In this document: piece by piece, positions 1 to 9,363 of the stretch
Layout of the letters: the number at the start of each line of letters is the position of its first letter
Numbering within the stretch: the stretch's first letter is position 1
Program-made: the position numbers and the translations under genes
The notes under the pieces: generated by a model
Database searches by the model: none
The model's input: only the letters and a program-made list of their open reading frames with translations
Told to the model about the DNA's origin: nothing
Source: an uncultured Acidimicrobiales bacterium
Lineage (GTDB): Bacteria > Actinomycetota > Acidimicrobiia > Acidimicrobiales > SZUA-35
DNA length: 64,000 bases
Assembly (NCBI GenBank): GCA_937922805.1
Contig: CALAJV010000006.1
Span: 293,951 to 357,950, forward strand
Reading direction: 5' to 3'

Positions 1-627
1 GCCGCTGGTCGGAACGTAGGTGCCGCCCCTGGCGCCAATGTGTACTCGGTGAAGACTGTTGCCTGTAATCGACAAGGCTACATAGCATGGGTGACCCAGG
101 GTGTTGACTGGGTGTTGGCTAAACGTTCTGGCCCGTCGGTCGTGAACTTTAGCTTCGGAGTGCCGGGCTCGGAAAGGTCGGCTTATGAAGCTCAGGTTTC
201 GCGATTGACCGCGGCCGGGATCGTTGTCGTCACCTCAGCTGGCAACGGAGGGTTCGACGCCTGCGAATTCGAACCGGCAAGCTCGCCCGCGGCAATCACC
301 GTTGGAGCCATAGGGCAGCACGATGTTGTAGCCGACTACTCCAACACCGGCCCATGCGTTGACATCTTCGCTCCCGGGTCAGACAACCTGGTGGCTTCGG
401 CAACCCACGATGCCGCTTTCGATACGTCTCAATCGGGCACATCGTTCGCAGCGCCGTACGTCGCTGGCGCGGCTGCCATTTATCTGGCCCAAAATCCGGA
501 GGCCACTCCGGCGATGGTTCGTTTCCATCTACTTCAAAGCTGGGCCACAACCGATGCACTCACTGGAGTGGAGGATTCCCCTAACCGCTTGCTGTTCATC
601 GGGCTCACTCGACAACAGCACCGGTAG
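1..627 (+). CDS. Subtilisin-like serine protease (S8), C-terminal part
   Basis: The reading frame is open to the left edge, so this is the last 208 residues of a larger subtilase; the true start lies outside. It reads AAGRNVGAAPGANVYSVK at the edge, typical of the stretch between the catalytic His and the substrate strand in S8 enzymes. The oxyanion-hole segment SAGNGG and the catalytic serine in GTSFAAPYVAGAA are visible; the Asp and His of the triad must lie upstream. Family knowledge says these are secreted broad-specificity endopeptidases. It ends shortly after the catalytic domain with no extra C-terminal module or anchor. The next gene is convergent, 61 bases away. Confidence 0.9.
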   Translation, partial: AAGRNVGAAPGANVYSVKTVACNRQGYIAWVTQGVDWVLAKRSGPSVVNFSFGVPGSERSAYEAQVSRLTAAGIVVVTSAGNGGFDACEFEPASSPAAITVGAIGQHDVVADYSNTGPCVDIFAPGSDNLVASATHDAAFDTSQSGTSFAAPYVAGAAAIYLAQNPEATPAMVRFHLLQSWATTDALTGVEDSPNRLLFIGLTRQQHR

Positions 628-688
628 TTGCTTACCCGATCGGGTAGATCTACAGCAGTACCAGACTGGCCCGCCGGTTCTGCTCAGG

Positions 689-1708
689 TCATGATCCGCT
701 ACCTTGTCCACCGACACCTTGTCCACCGCGACCTTGCCCACCGGTACCTTGTCCACCGCCACCTTGTCCACCGCCACCTTGTTGGCGGTCGGAAACTTCG
801 CCGTTCAGGCAGCGACTAACAAACGGGTATACATCCGTGATGACGTATGCGTAGGTTCCGGCAATGGTCGCGCCGTTGCACGAGTCCAGATTGCCGAGAC
901 CTTCGACATATTCCCAATCAGTGGTGTAGGTTCCGTCGGGTTCTGTCCCTTCAATCGCTACTCCCGGACGTCCCCGACCGCTTGCTACGCAGCCCGTTCC
1001 GCGGCGCGCTTCGGCTCCCAGTTCATAGCTTGACGAATAGGCGTTCGACTTTGAGTAGTACATCAGAAAGCCGTCGGCCGCGAAGCCAACGTGAACCAGA
1101 TCTTCGTCGGATGCGTAGGCTTCTACTAAAAGCTCCGATATTCCGTGGTAGTGATACTTGCCAGTTGGTTGCACATGAGCGTTGTTGATGTCGAAGCCCA
1201 GGTCATAAACATCTTGTAGCGCTTCGATTCGGTACTGCTCGCCGCTATCGCAACTAACCGTCTCGGCTGTTCCCGGTTCGAACGGAACGCCGTTGACCGC
1301 CACCCCAGCGGTCTGGGCGAATCTGGCGTCGCCGACAAATGTCGGAGTAGTTGGATATTCGTAGGTCAGCTCTTGGGCGGAAATCGTGTTTGGATTTCCG
1401 CTGTTCGGAAAGTCCCCGGTCTCATGGTTCGGAACAGAGTTGCTGACAATCGATCGGACTCCGTCTTCGACCGTTACCTGAACCGACGTTCCAAACTCAC
1501 CGTCGTTTATCGTGTACGACCCGAGATAGTCCGATAATGTAGCGGTCGACGCAGTTGGTTCTGGTGCATCGCCTTCTACGACCGATGTGACGGCAGCTGA
1601 TGAATCAGCTTCGGTGGTACAGGCGGCCAGCCCGAGCCCCAGCACGGCCAGGGAACTCGGCACCATCAGCGCCGCTATCTTCAACCGGCTGGACTGTTGT
1701 GCACGCAT
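689..1708 (-). CDS. YHYH-domain lipoprotein with Gly-Gln repeat tail
   Basis: Predicted secreted lipoprotein of about 339 residues. The N-terminus has a basic start, a hydrophobic stretch and a lipobox ending LAAC, followed by an Ala/Thr/Ser-rich linker. The central region contains the motif GKYHYHG that defines the YHYH family, whose function is unknown. Cysteine pairs (ETVSCDSG, GTGCVASG, LDSCNGA, SRCLNG) suggest disulfides outside the membrane. The last about 30 residues are a run of GGQG-type pentapeptides. Two in-frame ATGs lie close together; I chose the downstream one because AAGGA sits 9 bases before it, while it is only 3 bases before the upstream ATG at 1714. It converges on the subtilase gene. 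Confidence 0.8.
   Translation of the reverse strand: MRAQQSSRLKIAALMVPSSLAVLGLGLAACTTEADSSAAVTSVVEGDAPEPTASTATLSDYLGSYTINDGEFGTSVQVTVEDGVRSIVSNSVPNHETGDFPNSGNPNTISAQELTYEYPTTPTFVGDARFAQTAGVAVNGVPFEPGTAETVSCDSGEQYRIEALQDVYDLGFDINNAHVQPTGKYHYHGISELLVEAYASDEDLVHVGFAADGFLMYYSKSNAYSSSYELGAEARRGTGCVASGRGRPGVAIEGTEPDGTYTTDWEYVEGLGNLDSCNGATIAGTYAYVITDVYPFVSRCLNGEVSDRQQGGGGQGGGGQGTGGQGRGGQGVGGQGSGS
700..790 (-). repeat. 15-bp tandem repeat encoding GGQGx units
   Basis: About six copies of a 15-base unit (plus-strand form CTTGTCCACCGCCAC) encode GGQG(G/T/R/V) pentapeptides at the C-terminus of the YHYH lipoprotein. The copies differ at one or two bases. All units keep frame, so copy-number change would alter tail length without frameshift. 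Confidence 0.8.
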
Positions 1709-1790
1709 GAGCATACATCCTTCGCATCGATACCTATTTTGGACAACAAGGCGGCCAACCTAGCCACGGTGCCAGTATCGGGAGCGAATG

Positions 1791-2525
1791 TTAGAGGCCG
1801 GTTAGGGGTTCATTGCTGTTTGACCGCGTCTGGGCGATCTGATCGAGCAGCGCCGGAAGCTCTCCAAACTTGTCGAGATGGTGCCATTTGCTAGTCAGGC
1901 CTTCTCGATCGACCTTCTCATGTCCCCAGGTCAGTTCGAAGGGAATGTGAACACCTTGTCCTCCCAGCTCGACCACCGGCAAAACGTCGGATCGAAGGGA
2001 ATTCCCGACCATCACGAACTGGTCAGGACCTACGTGACATCGATTTAGGATCGCCGCGTATTGCTCGGGCGATTTCTCAGTCAGAATCTCGACCCGCTCA
2101 AACAAACCAGCAACCCCAGATTCTGCAATTTTTGACTCCTGATGGAACAAGTCGCCTTTGGTAATCAACACCAGACGGTAATTTGCAGTCAGTTGTATTA
2201 GCGTGTCTTCGACTTCAGGCAAAAGTTCCACAGGATGCTGGAGCATTTTCTTGCCCCACCCAACTATCTCGCTTATGGCCTCAAGCGAGATTTGGCCTTC
2301 GCTGACTGCAATTGCTGTTTCGATCATCGAAAGCGTGAAGCCTTTGACGCCATATCCGAAGACATGCAAATTCATCCGTTCTTGATCAAGTAACAGTTGC
2401 TTGGCCTCAACATCGTCAATCCAAGGGCGAACCAAATCGGTGAACTGCTTTTCAGTTACGGCGAAGTGGCTCTCGGAATGCCACAACGTATCGTCGGCAT
2501 CGATTCCGACTAGCAAAGTACTCAT
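1791..2525 (-). CDS. HAD-superfamily hydrolase
   Basis: A 244-residue cytosolic phosphatase-like protein. HAD motif I is GIDADDTLW (residues 7-15) with the nucleophile Asp9 and acid/base Asp11; motif II is LVLITKGD; the conserved Lys is in LTEKSPEQY; motif IV is VGNSLRSDV, a variant of the GDSxxxD metal-binding motif. An all-alpha cap lies between motifs I and II. The substrate cannot be told from sequence; members act on small phosphorylated metabolites. It stands alone, divergent from the adenosine deaminase gene, with about 130 bases between. No clear ribosome-binding site precedes the ATG. Confidence 0.85.
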   Translation of the reverse strand: MSTLLVGIDADDTLWHSESHFAVTEKQFTDLVRPWIDDVEAKQLLLDQERMNLHVFGYGVKGFTLSMIETAIAVSEGQISLEAISEIVGWGKKMLQHPVELLPEVEDTLIQLTANYRLVLITKGDLFHQESKIAESGVAGLFERVEILTEKSPEQYAAILNRCHVGPDQFVMVGNSLRSDVLPVVELGGQGVHIPFELTWGHEKVDREGLTSKWHHLDKFGELPALLDQIAQTRSNSNEPLTGL

Positions 2526-2657
2526 ATCAGAGAAACAATAGCTCGTCGCCCACTGCGCGCCTGGAATGACTACGATGCTGCAAGGCAGGGTAAGCCAAAA
2601 ATTCCGTCATCCTGTCGACTTTTACACTGCTTCCCGAAACGCTGCCCAAGGACCCCC

Positions 2658-3767
2658 ATGACCGTCGATCACCCCAATCAACCGGACTCCAACGACCTTG
2701 ACCCTGTTCAAGTGGCGCAGATTCGCTCAGCTCCTAAGGTTCTCCTGCATGATCATCTCGACGGTGGGATGCGCCCCCAGACCGTAATCGAGCTAGCTCA
2801 GGAGCAAGGCTACGAAGGACTGCCAACAACTGACCCGACGGATTTAGCTCGGTGGTTCACCCGTGGCGCTGATCGTCGAAACCTTGAGCTGTATCTTGAA
2901 ACGTTCGCTCACACGGTTGGCGTGACTCAAACTAAGGATGGGCTGGTCCGAGCAGCCGCCGAGGCAGCAGAGGATATGGCCGCCGATGGGATCGTCTACG
3001 CTGAAGTTAGGTTTGCTCCTGAGCTCCACACCGAGCAAGGTCTAACTCTTGACGAAGTCGTGGGATCAGTTTTGGAGGGTTTCCGAATTGGTTCAAAAGA
3101 CAAACCAATCACGATCGGCACGCTATGTACGGCTATGCGAACCGCAGCTCGATCTTATGAGATTGCCGAGCTCGCCATTCGCCACCGCGATGCTGGCGTT
3201 GTCGGCTTCGATATCGCTGGGGCTGAAGCTGGCCACCCACCAAGCCGCCACCTTGATGCCTTCCAGCTGGCAATGAGGGAAAGCTTCCACATCACTATTC
3301 ATGCTGGTGAGGCCTTCGGATTACCATCGATCGCGGAGGCACTTAGCTACTGCGGGGCCGAGCGGCTCGGCCACGGGGTTCGCATCGTCGACGACATTAC
3401 CTTTGACGGTGACGGCAATCCGATTCTGGGCCGGCTGGCCTCATTCGTTCAGGACCGACGGGTCCCACTCGAGATGTGTCCAACCTCAAACGTGAACACT
3501 GGAGCGGCTTCATCGATCGAGGATCACCCGATCGGGCTTCTTCGTAAACTGCGATTCCGGGTGACAGTCAACACCGACAATCGCTTAATGAGCGACGTGT
3601 CATTGTCTGACGAGTTCCTAAAACTTACTCAGGCCTTCGACTACTCCTTAGCTGACATGGAATGGCTAACCCTTAATGCCATGAAGAGTGCGTTCTGGCC
3701 GTTCGAGGAACGACTAAAGATAATTAACGAAGTCATCAAGCCCGGCTACGCCGCCCTGCGCCAATAG
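2658..3767 (+). CDS. add: Adenosine deaminase
   Basis: Converts adenosine to inosine (and deoxyadenosine to deoxyinosine) in purine salvage, in the cytosol. Zinc ligands and catalytic residues are visible: LLHDHLDGG near residue 32 (HxH), TIHAGEAFG (His and catalytic Glu region), ERLGHGVRI and VNTDNRLMS, which carries the catalytic Asp in the form common in actinobacterial Add proteins. The 369-residue length is normal for the family. ATG start after CCAAGGACCCCC, a weak ribosome-binding site. Its end is 11 bases from the convergent yqgE gene. The hypoxanthine phosphoribosyltransferase gene at 42.7 kb could use its downstream product. Confidence 0.93.
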   Translation: MTVDHPNQPDSNDLDPVQVAQIRSAPKVLLHDHLDGGMRPQTVIELAQEQGYEGLPTTDPTDLARWFTRGADRRNLELYLETFAHTVGVTQTKDGLVRAAAEAAEDMAADGIVYAEVRFAPELHTEQGLTLDEVVGSVLEGFRIGSKDKPITIGTLCTAMRTAARSYEIAELAIRHRDAGVVGFDIAGAEAGHPPSRHLDAFQLAMRESFHITIHAGEAFGLPSIAEALSYCGAERLGHGVRIVDDITFDGDGNPILGRLASFVQDRRVPLEMCPTSNVNTGAASSIEDHPIGLLRKLRFRVTVNTDNRLMSDVSLSDEFLKLTQAFDYSLADMEWLTLNAMKSAFWPFEERLKIINEVIKPGYAALRQ

Positions 3768-3778
3768 CGGGTACCGCT

Positions 3779-4348
3779 CTAATTTAGGCTCGGGTCGCTT
3801 GGAAAATGGGCGTACCACGCCAGTTCGCCACCTTGGCGTTTGAGCACATGAGACCAGAGCCGCTCGGGATCGCTGGTGAAGAGGTCGTCTAAGGTCGCAT
3901 CGACAATCCACCAACCTTGATTGGCTAGTTCACCTTCAAGTTGACCGGCGCCCCACAGGGCGTACCCAGCAAAGACCCGGACTTCAGAAATACCTTGAGC
4001 GGCTACTAATGCTGGCTGCTCATCGAGATCGACTGGGTGGGCGCCTAGAACGAGGTCACCGGTGGCTCCTTGTGGCCGACCAAGAGCAATCAATGCGTCG
4101 TCATCGACTGGCCCTCCGGCGAACAGCACGCCAGGGTCTCCGCCCATATCTTCCCAATCAGGAAAGGCCTCGGACAATGGTTGGTCTGAGGGGCGGTTTA
4201 GAAAAACGCCGAGTGCCCCTTCCGATCCGTGCTCCAAGATTAGGGTTATGGCCGCCGTGAATTCAGACACATGCGGCTCAGGCGGGGCGATTAGTATCCG
4301 CCCCGCTAGCGACATCCCGATAAATGGCGCACTCGCTTCTTCCATCAT
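3779..4348 (-). CDS. YqgE/AlgH family protein
   Basis: A 189-residue member of the UPF0301/YqgE family. The N-terminal LAGRILIAPPEP, the FLNRPSD segment, FAGGPV and the GYALWGAGQLEGEL motif are characteristic. The biochemical role is not established; it was once linked to alginate regulation in Pseudomonas. The start is supported by AGGA four bases upstream of two consecutive ATGs. No signal peptide. Confidence 0.9.
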   Translation of the reverse strand: MMEEASAPFIGMSLAGRILIAPPEPHVSEFTAAITLILEHGSEGALGVFLNRPSDQPLSEAFPDWEDMGGDPGVLFAGGPVDDDALIALGRPQGATGDLVLGAHPVDLDEQPALVAAQGISEVRVFAGYALWGAGQLEGELANQGWWIVDATLDDLFTSDPERLWSHVLKRQGGELAWYAHFPSDPSLN

Positions 4349-4662
4349 CGTTTCCTGGCAAGAATTGAACTACTCACGACCTATCCATCGGGCCGCCTGT
4401 CCGATTCCTTAACGCCGTCCTCTTTCCTGTTATCGGTCCGCACCAATGACTCTAGGACAACAGTAAGTCCATGCCCAGACCCAACAACCTTAGACAAGCA
4501 TGAGGCAGTTTTAGGATTGGCTAAACCACTGAGGTTTTACGCTCAATATTTACCCAAAGAAAAACCACAAGCAGCTACCGAAGTGGCCATCTAGGTGCCA
4601 TCAACAACCTTGATCTACTACATGTAGGACGCATCAAGAGGTCGCCCGCCGTAAACTTAAGC
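4349..4662. other. Intergenic region between yqgE and map
   Basis: This 314-base gap separates the divergent yqgE and methionine aminopeptidase genes. It should contain both promoters. I saw no tRNA, no strong hairpin and no small reading frame with a convincing start. Confidence 0.5.
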
Positions 4663-5652
4663 ATGGGAATACTTCCGAAAGCGAATGACGCATGTTGGTG
4701 CGGCAGCGGCAAAAAGTTCAAACGATGCCACAAAGGAGCCGTTGCTCCAATCAAGCAGGGGTCAATCTCACCGACGCGAACAATTCCTGACACGATCCCC
4801 AAACCCCCATGGGCCGATGGTGGATCGGTGGAACCCTGGGACGAACCACGGGTTAAGAGTCCTGACATTATCGAGCGAATGCGGCGCACCGGTCGAGAAG
4901 CCGCAGACACGCTGGCCTATCTTGGCACCTTGTGCCAACCGGGAGTTACTACTGAAGAGATCGATGCCGCCTGCCATGAAATGGCGATCGAAAAGCAGAG
5001 CTACCCAAGCCCACTCGGATACCCAGGCGGCCCTAATCCGTTTCCGAAGTCTTTGTGTACGTCGATCAACGAGGTAATTTGTCACGGAATTCCGGACGAC
5101 CGCCCTCTGGTTGATGGCGACATCATCAACTTGGACGTCACGCTGTTTAAAGATGGCGTACACGGCGATACCAACGCCACATTTTTTGTCGGAGAAGTAG
5201 ATGAGATCTCGCGACGCCTGGTAGCGGTAACGCGAGAGTGTCTGGAACGTGGGATCGAAGCGGCCCAACCTGGCGCACCACTAAACGAAGTCGGCCGAGC
5301 AATTCAGCTCCACGCTGAAGAACAAGGTTTTGGTGTAGTTCGAGCCTTTATCGGCCACGGCATCGGCGAGCAGTTTCACACTGATATTCAGGTTTGTCAC
5401 TACTACAACCCTGACATTCAAGACATCATCGAGCCGGGAATGACATTCACCATTGAGCCAATGATTACCGTCGGGTCGTGGCGTCACCGAATGTGGCGAG
5501 ATGACTGGACAGCCGTCACCAGCGACGGAAGCCGCACTGCCCAGTTCGAGCACACACTGGTAATCAACGACGATGGGCCAGAAATCATGACCACCCCATC
5601 GGATACGTCCAATCATCCGTACTGGGCCCTAGCTCCAAGCAATGCTCAATAG
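4663..5652 (+). CDS. map: Type I methionine aminopeptidase with SEC-C zinc motif
   Basis: Removes the initiator methionine from nascent proteins. Residues 1-30 form a SEC-C zinc-binding motif (CWCGSGKKFKRCH), which in family members helps contact the ribosome. The pita-bread catalytic domain follows. Metal ligands appear in order: ICHGIPDD (His), LDVTLF (Asp), HGDTNATF (Asp), GHGIGEQFH (His), FTIEPMI (Glu) and QFEHTLVI (Glu). The length (329 residues) fits the long actinobacterial or plant-like MetAP1c class. The gene stands alone. There is no clear ribosome-binding site before the ATG, so it may be leaderless or the start may differ slightly. Confidence 0.93.
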   Translation: MGILPKANDACWCGSGKKFKRCHKGAVAPIKQGSISPTRTIPDTIPKPPWADGGSVEPWDEPRVKSPDIIERMRRTGREAADTLAYLGTLCQPGVTTEEIDAACHEMAIEKQSYPSPLGYPGGPNPFPKSLCTSINEVICHGIPDDRPLVDGDIINLDVTLFKDGVHGDTNATFFVGEVDEISRRLVAVTRECLERGIEAAQPGAPLNEVGRAIQLHAEEQGFGVVRAFIGHGIGEQFHTDIQVCHYYNPDIQDIIEPGMTFTIEPMITVGSWRHRMWRDDWTAVTSDGSRTAQFEHTLVINDDGPEIMTTPSDTSNHPYWALAPSNAQ

Positions 5653-5718
5653 ATCACTGGACTGGCGCACACCGCATCATCGCGTCTCGCTTCGGTCGGC
5701 TACTCAACTATCGACCGG

Positions 5719-6471
5719 CTAGACAGAAGCAACAAGATCCCACAAGCCGAGCATTCTTGAAGCCAGCGCCAGCACAACAACAACGAGAACTGGGCGAATA
5801 ACTTTCTCGCCCCCTTCGATAGCGAACCGGGCTCCGGCATAGCCCCCGACGCCCATTCCGATGCTTAGCACTAGAGCCGGAAGCCAGCGAATCTGGTCGT
5901 TATAAACGAACACTGGTACAGCAACTAGCGTGATGCATAAAATGACAATCGTCTTCATCGCGTTGGCAGTGACAAGATCAAACCCGGCCCGTGAGAGTAC
6001 AAGCAGCAGGAACAGACCAACACCAGCTTGCACTGCTCCGCCATACAGCCCGACTCCGAAGAACACAGCCGATGAAACCCATAATGGCCAGACGCTTTCA
6101 GCCTGCTTCGTTTTGGGTTTCCATACAGTGAGAGCCAGAAGCGGCAGCATCAAAAAGCCGAATATTCTCTCGAAGAGAGCATCCGGGATTCTTGAAGCAA
6201 TAAGCGAGCCGACTAGGCCGCCAAACACTGCGGGAATAACCACTCGAACGGTTTCTCTGCGGTTTTCTCGATTGTGTTTGGCGTAACCATAGGCTCCGGC
6301 CATGTTCTGAATCAGAACGGCAATCCGATTCGTCCCGTTCGCTGTTGTACCCTCCACACCGGCCAGAGAAAGTAGGGGTACTGTCAACAATGAGCCACCG
6401 CCAGCCATGGAATTTACAACTCCAGCGAAAAATCCGCCGACTAGTACTATGACTACGTCAAGGCCCGACAT
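5719..6471 (-). CDS. TauE/SafE family membrane transporter
   Basis: A polytopic inner-membrane protein of about 250 residues with roughly eight hydrophobic segments. The family signature is the glycine-rich GGFFAGVVNSMAGGGSLLTVP near the N-terminus, repeated more weakly in the second half (GLYGGAVQAGVG). Family members export sulfite, sulfoacetate or related organosulfur anions; the substrate here is unknown. I favour the ATG at 6471 because the first membrane segment then starts at once; a GTG at 6510 would add 13 polar residues. Divergent from the next gene. Confidence 0.87.
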   Translation of the reverse strand: MSGLDVVIVLVGGFFAGVVNSMAGGGSLLTVPLLSLAGVEGTTANGTNRIAVLIQNMAGAYGYAKHNRENRRETVRVVIPAVFGGLVGSLIASRIPDALFERIFGFLMLPLLALTVWKPKTKQAESVWPLWVSSAVFFGVGLYGGAVQAGVGLFLLLVLSRAGFDLVTANAMKTIVILCITLVAVPVFVYNDQIRWLPALVLSIGMGVGGYAGARFAIEGGEKVIRPVLVVVVLALASRMLGLWDLVASV

Positions 6472-6628
6472 TGGTACCGACCGTAGCCGGGTGTCATCCC
6501 TTATAACCACGTGGGTGCGATACTAAGGGTGTCGGTTAATCGATCACCCAATAGAAAGCACTATTTCAGAGCACTACTAGTTCAGTACTAGAACGCCGTC
6601 AGCCGCCAACGAAACGAAAGAGAAAGTA

Positions 6629-8050
6629 ATGCGTCGAGGTCTCGCCTCACTCTTGTTAGGACTATCACTTGTCGTGGCCTCATTCAGTTGGGCCGGCTTC
6701 ACCCTTTCTCGGACTATTCTCGACCCCGGAGTTTCGGAACGACTCGCCGATCAACTTTTGGACGACGAATCAGTCCGATCTGCGCTTACCACCCGAATGG
6801 CTGACTCACTTGAAGAGCAGCTTCCAGATGAGGTGCCGGTTCCAAGAGAAATCGTAGAAGGTGCTGCTCAAACTGCTATTGATGATCCTCGAGTCGAGTC
6901 AGTGATTAGGGACGGCTTTGTCCAAGCTCATCAAAACGCCCTGAACGGCGAAGACGAACCCATCACGATAGAAACTTCAGCGATCGGCGAAGCTGGACGC
7001 GATGCCCTCGTTGGGGTCGATCCAGTTCTGGAGACTTTTTTGCCCTCAGCTCCCTCTATCGGGGTTGAGCTACCAACGACCGGCTTAGCTTGGATTGGCT
7101 CGGTGAAGGACTTCGTCGACCGCTACACAATCCTCGGAGCTTTTGTCGCTGCAATCGGCGCACTAATTGCTCTGCTCATAGCGAAGAAAAGAGCCGTCGT
7201 TTTCCGTCGGGTTGCGTACTGGGCTTTCGGTGCAGCTGCGTTCTGGCTAATCATCGGGTACGGGGTCCCGTGGCTACTCAGCCTGGTCTCGCCGACGTCG
7301 TCGGCGTTCGCCTCTGCATTGGTTCGGATCTTCTTCAACGAGATGATTCGACCGGCGATCACGATGGCAATTTTCGGTGTAATCATGTTGGTCACGAGCT
7401 TAATCTGGCCGATCTTTGCTCGGCGACGGGGCGCCAACAAGTTGCAACCACGCCAATCGGTCATCGCTGACCTGCGAACCGATCCAAATGAAGCTCCACT
7501 GTCGCCGCCCCTAAAACCGGCAGCCGCTAGTTCCCAACCAGATGCTGCCCCGATTTTGGCCGAGACTAAGGCCGGTTGGATGTCGAAAGATCAAACTCCA
7601 TCGCAGAGCCAAGCAGTCGAAGGATTATCGCACGTTAGGGTTCCGAAAAGCGGCGGTCGATCCGCATCCAACCGGTCTGCAACTGCGATGCCGTTGGATG
7701 AACCGGCCTCAACCCGACAACGGGAGAACACTGCGGTCATGTCGACTGAGGGGGCAGCCCACGGGCGCTCAGAGTCATTTGACGAACCAATAGTTGTCGA
7801 AGAGTCGAGTATTTCGGTCACTATGCCCGCCACAGATTCAGAGTCAAAGCGAGACTCACAGCCAGAATTGGCTATCGATACGCCGTCCGATGCCTCTCCT
7901 GCTGTGGCGGCCGATCCGGTTGAAAATAGCGAGCCTAATCCGGCATCCTCTGGGCCAAGATGGGTCGAGGGTCGCGGCTACTCTGACGATGATCGGGTCT
8001 CGCCGTTCATCAAGCCATCAGAGGAAATTGATCTGAAGGATATTCTGTAA
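6629..8050 (+). CDS. Membrane protein with long acidic/Ser-rich cytoplasmic tail, unknown
   Basis: Not recognised. The 473-residue protein has a signal-anchor-like segment at residues 5-27, a mainly extracytoplasmic helical region (about 30-160) rich in Asp/Glu, three further hydrophobic segments at about 168-188, 197-220 and 238-262, then a basic RRRGANK stop-transfer and about 200 residues of low-complexity Pro/Ser/Ala/Glu sequence, presumably in the cytosol. It ends SEEIDLKDIL, a conserved-looking acidic tip. The AAAGAGAAAGTA ahead of the ATG serves as ribosome-binding site. Single-gene unit; the disordered tail suggests a scaffold or anchoring role, but nothing shows which. Confidence 0.75.
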   Translation: MRRGLASLLLGLSLVVASFSWAGFTLSRTILDPGVSERLADQLLDDESVRSALTTRMADSLEEQLPDEVPVPREIVEGAAQTAIDDPRVESVIRDGFVQAHQNALNGEDEPITIETSAIGEAGRDALVGVDPVLETFLPSAPSIGVELPTTGLAWIGSVKDFVDRYTILGAFVAAIGALIALLIAKKRAVVFRRVAYWAFGAAAFWLIIGYGVPWLLSLVSPTSSAFASALVRIFFNEMIRPAITMAIFGVIMLVTSLIWPIFARRRGANKLQPRQSVIADLRTDPNEAPLSPPLKPAAASSQPDAAPILAETKAGWMSKDQTPSQSQAVEGLSHVRVPKSGGRSASNRSATAMPLDEPASTRQRENTAVMSTEGAAHGRSESFDEPIVVEESSISVTMPATDSESKRDSQPELAIDTPSDASPAVAADPVENSEPNPASSGPRWVEGRGYSDDDRVSPFIKPSEEIDLKDIL

Positions 8051-8075
8051 GCGAGCGGACTGTCGGCCAGGGTCG

Positions 8076-8903
8076 CTACTGGCTGGTGAGCTGGTCATCC
8101 ATCCAGTCCGCAACTTCAGTCATTACTTCAATTTGCTCTGGTTCATTGAAACACTCGTGTCGAAGCCCGTTCCAGCTCCGATAAGTGACATTGTCAAGAC
8201 CAGCAAGCGGCTTGCTTGAGGCCTGAGGGACGACCTCATCCTGATCGCCATGCAAGACGTAGGTTGGCAGGGTAATCGACTCTATTTTGTTCGATGTTTC
8301 ATCCATGACGGTAAACACTTCGTTGCCAAAGCCAGCTGTGGCTCCAGCGATCACCAAAGGATCATCGACGTAGGCTTTTTGAACTTCCACGTCACGGCTC
8401 AAGGCGATCCCATCAATTTTGGAAGGAACGAATGTTTTAGGTGCAACCCGGCCCAATATCGGGGCAGCAATTCGTTGCCATCGAGGCACTTCAGCCGACA
8501 GAGCTGGCGAACTTAGAATGGCGAAGTCAGGTTGTGGTCTGTCCGATACAAGGTAGGCGGTCACCATTAGTCCACCTAGTGAATGACCGAGAAGAAACGT
8601 TGGCTTGCCCAACGACGCTCGCTCAGCAAGACGATCTTCAATGTCGTCTAAAAATACCTCGAAGCTGTCGATGTGGGCCCGCGGCCCGCCGCTTTGACCA
8701 AAACCTCGATTGTCGAATGCGGCCACGTCGAACCCTCTGGAGGCGAAAAAGTCGGCAATGTGAAGATACCGGCCGGAGTGCTCACCAATTCCATGCACCA
8801 GCAGCAGGCTAGCTTTGCAGCCATCGACTGACCAGCGCCGTTGTAGTTGCGATGAGCCATCCCGTGCTTCTGCCAATTCGACTGTTGCCATAACCTCACC
8901 CAT
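8076..8903 (-). CDS. Alpha/beta hydrolase, monoacylglycerol-lipase-like
   Basis: A 275-residue serine hydrolase. Oxyanion segment LLVHGIGEHSGRY, nucleophile elbow GHSLGG, acid Asp in HGDQDEVVP and catalytic His in LRHECFNEP are all present and correctly ordered. The HGxGEHSGRY form and the DNRGFGQSGG motif point to the monoacylglycerol lipase / lysophospholipase (Hydrolase_4) group. No signal peptide, so a cytosolic lipid esterase is likely. Two in-frame ATGs, at 8903 and 8891, are both possible starts. Confidence 0.88.
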   Translation of the reverse strand: MGEVMATVELAEARDGSSQLQRRWSVDGCKASLLLVHGIGEHSGRYLHIADFFASRGFDVAAFDNRGFGQSGGPRAHIDSFEVFLDDIEDRLAERASLGKPTFLLGHSLGGLMVTAYLVSDRPQPDFAILSSPALSAEVPRWQRIAAPILGRVAPKTFVPSKIDGIALSRDVEVQKAYVDDPLVIAGATAGFGNEVFTVMDETSNKIESITLPTYVLHGDQDEVVPQASSKPLAGLDNVTYRSWNGLRHECFNEPEQIEVMTEVADWMDDQLTSQ

Positions 8904-8991
8904 CTGACGATCTTATCCAGTTCCAAGGCATCAGCTCTTAGTCGACGATGGAAGTGCGTACTTTGCGATGAATCAGTGCACACTGTGAACG

Positions 8992-9363
8992 GTGAAGCAA
9001 CTACCGACAGTAATCGCAGTAGCGATGGGCGGAGCATTGGGCGCTGGCTGCCGTTGGGCGCTGCTCTCAATCTTTGATACTGCGTCAGACAACGTCCTCA
9101 TCTTTTTGCTTAACATTGTTGGCTCAGCTCTGCTTGGAGTTGTGGTTAGCCAACGTTCGTACCTAAGTGACAGCCAGTTTCATTTTGCTGGGGCCGGAGT
9201 TGCTGGTGGATTCACAACATTTTCAACGTTCGCAGTCGACGTAGCCAAACTGATCGATGACGGGCAACTAGCGGCAGCCGGGGTCAACACGTTGGTTACC
9301 GCGTCAGTCGCCGTCATCTTCGCTGGTATTGGCTACCGAATCGGGCGGGAGATCCGGCGATGA
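8992..9363 (+). CDS. crcB: CrcB/FluC fluoride channel subunit 1
   Basis: Small four-helix inner-membrane protein (123 residues) of the Fluc fluoride-export channels. Diagnostic segments: GGALGAGCRW, NIVGSALLGV and GGFTTFSTFAVD, the last holding the Phe and Thr/Ser residues that line the pore. GTG start. It overlaps the next gene by four bases (ATGA), so the two are translationally coupled and likely form a heterodimeric channel, as in many Gram-positive bacteria. I found no recognisable crcB (fluoride) riboswitch in the 88 bases upstream. Confidence 0.92.
   Translation: MKQLPTVIAVAMGGALGAGCRWALLSIFDTASDNVLIFLLNIVGSALLGVVVSQRSYLSDSQFHFAGAGVAGGFTTFSTFAVDVAKLIDDGQLAAAGVNTLVTASVAVIFAGIGYRIGREIRR

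Noticed and set aside
8904..8991. Fluoride riboswitch before the crcB pair
   Set aside because: The conserved crcB-motif core and pseudoknot segments were not found in the 88-base gap.
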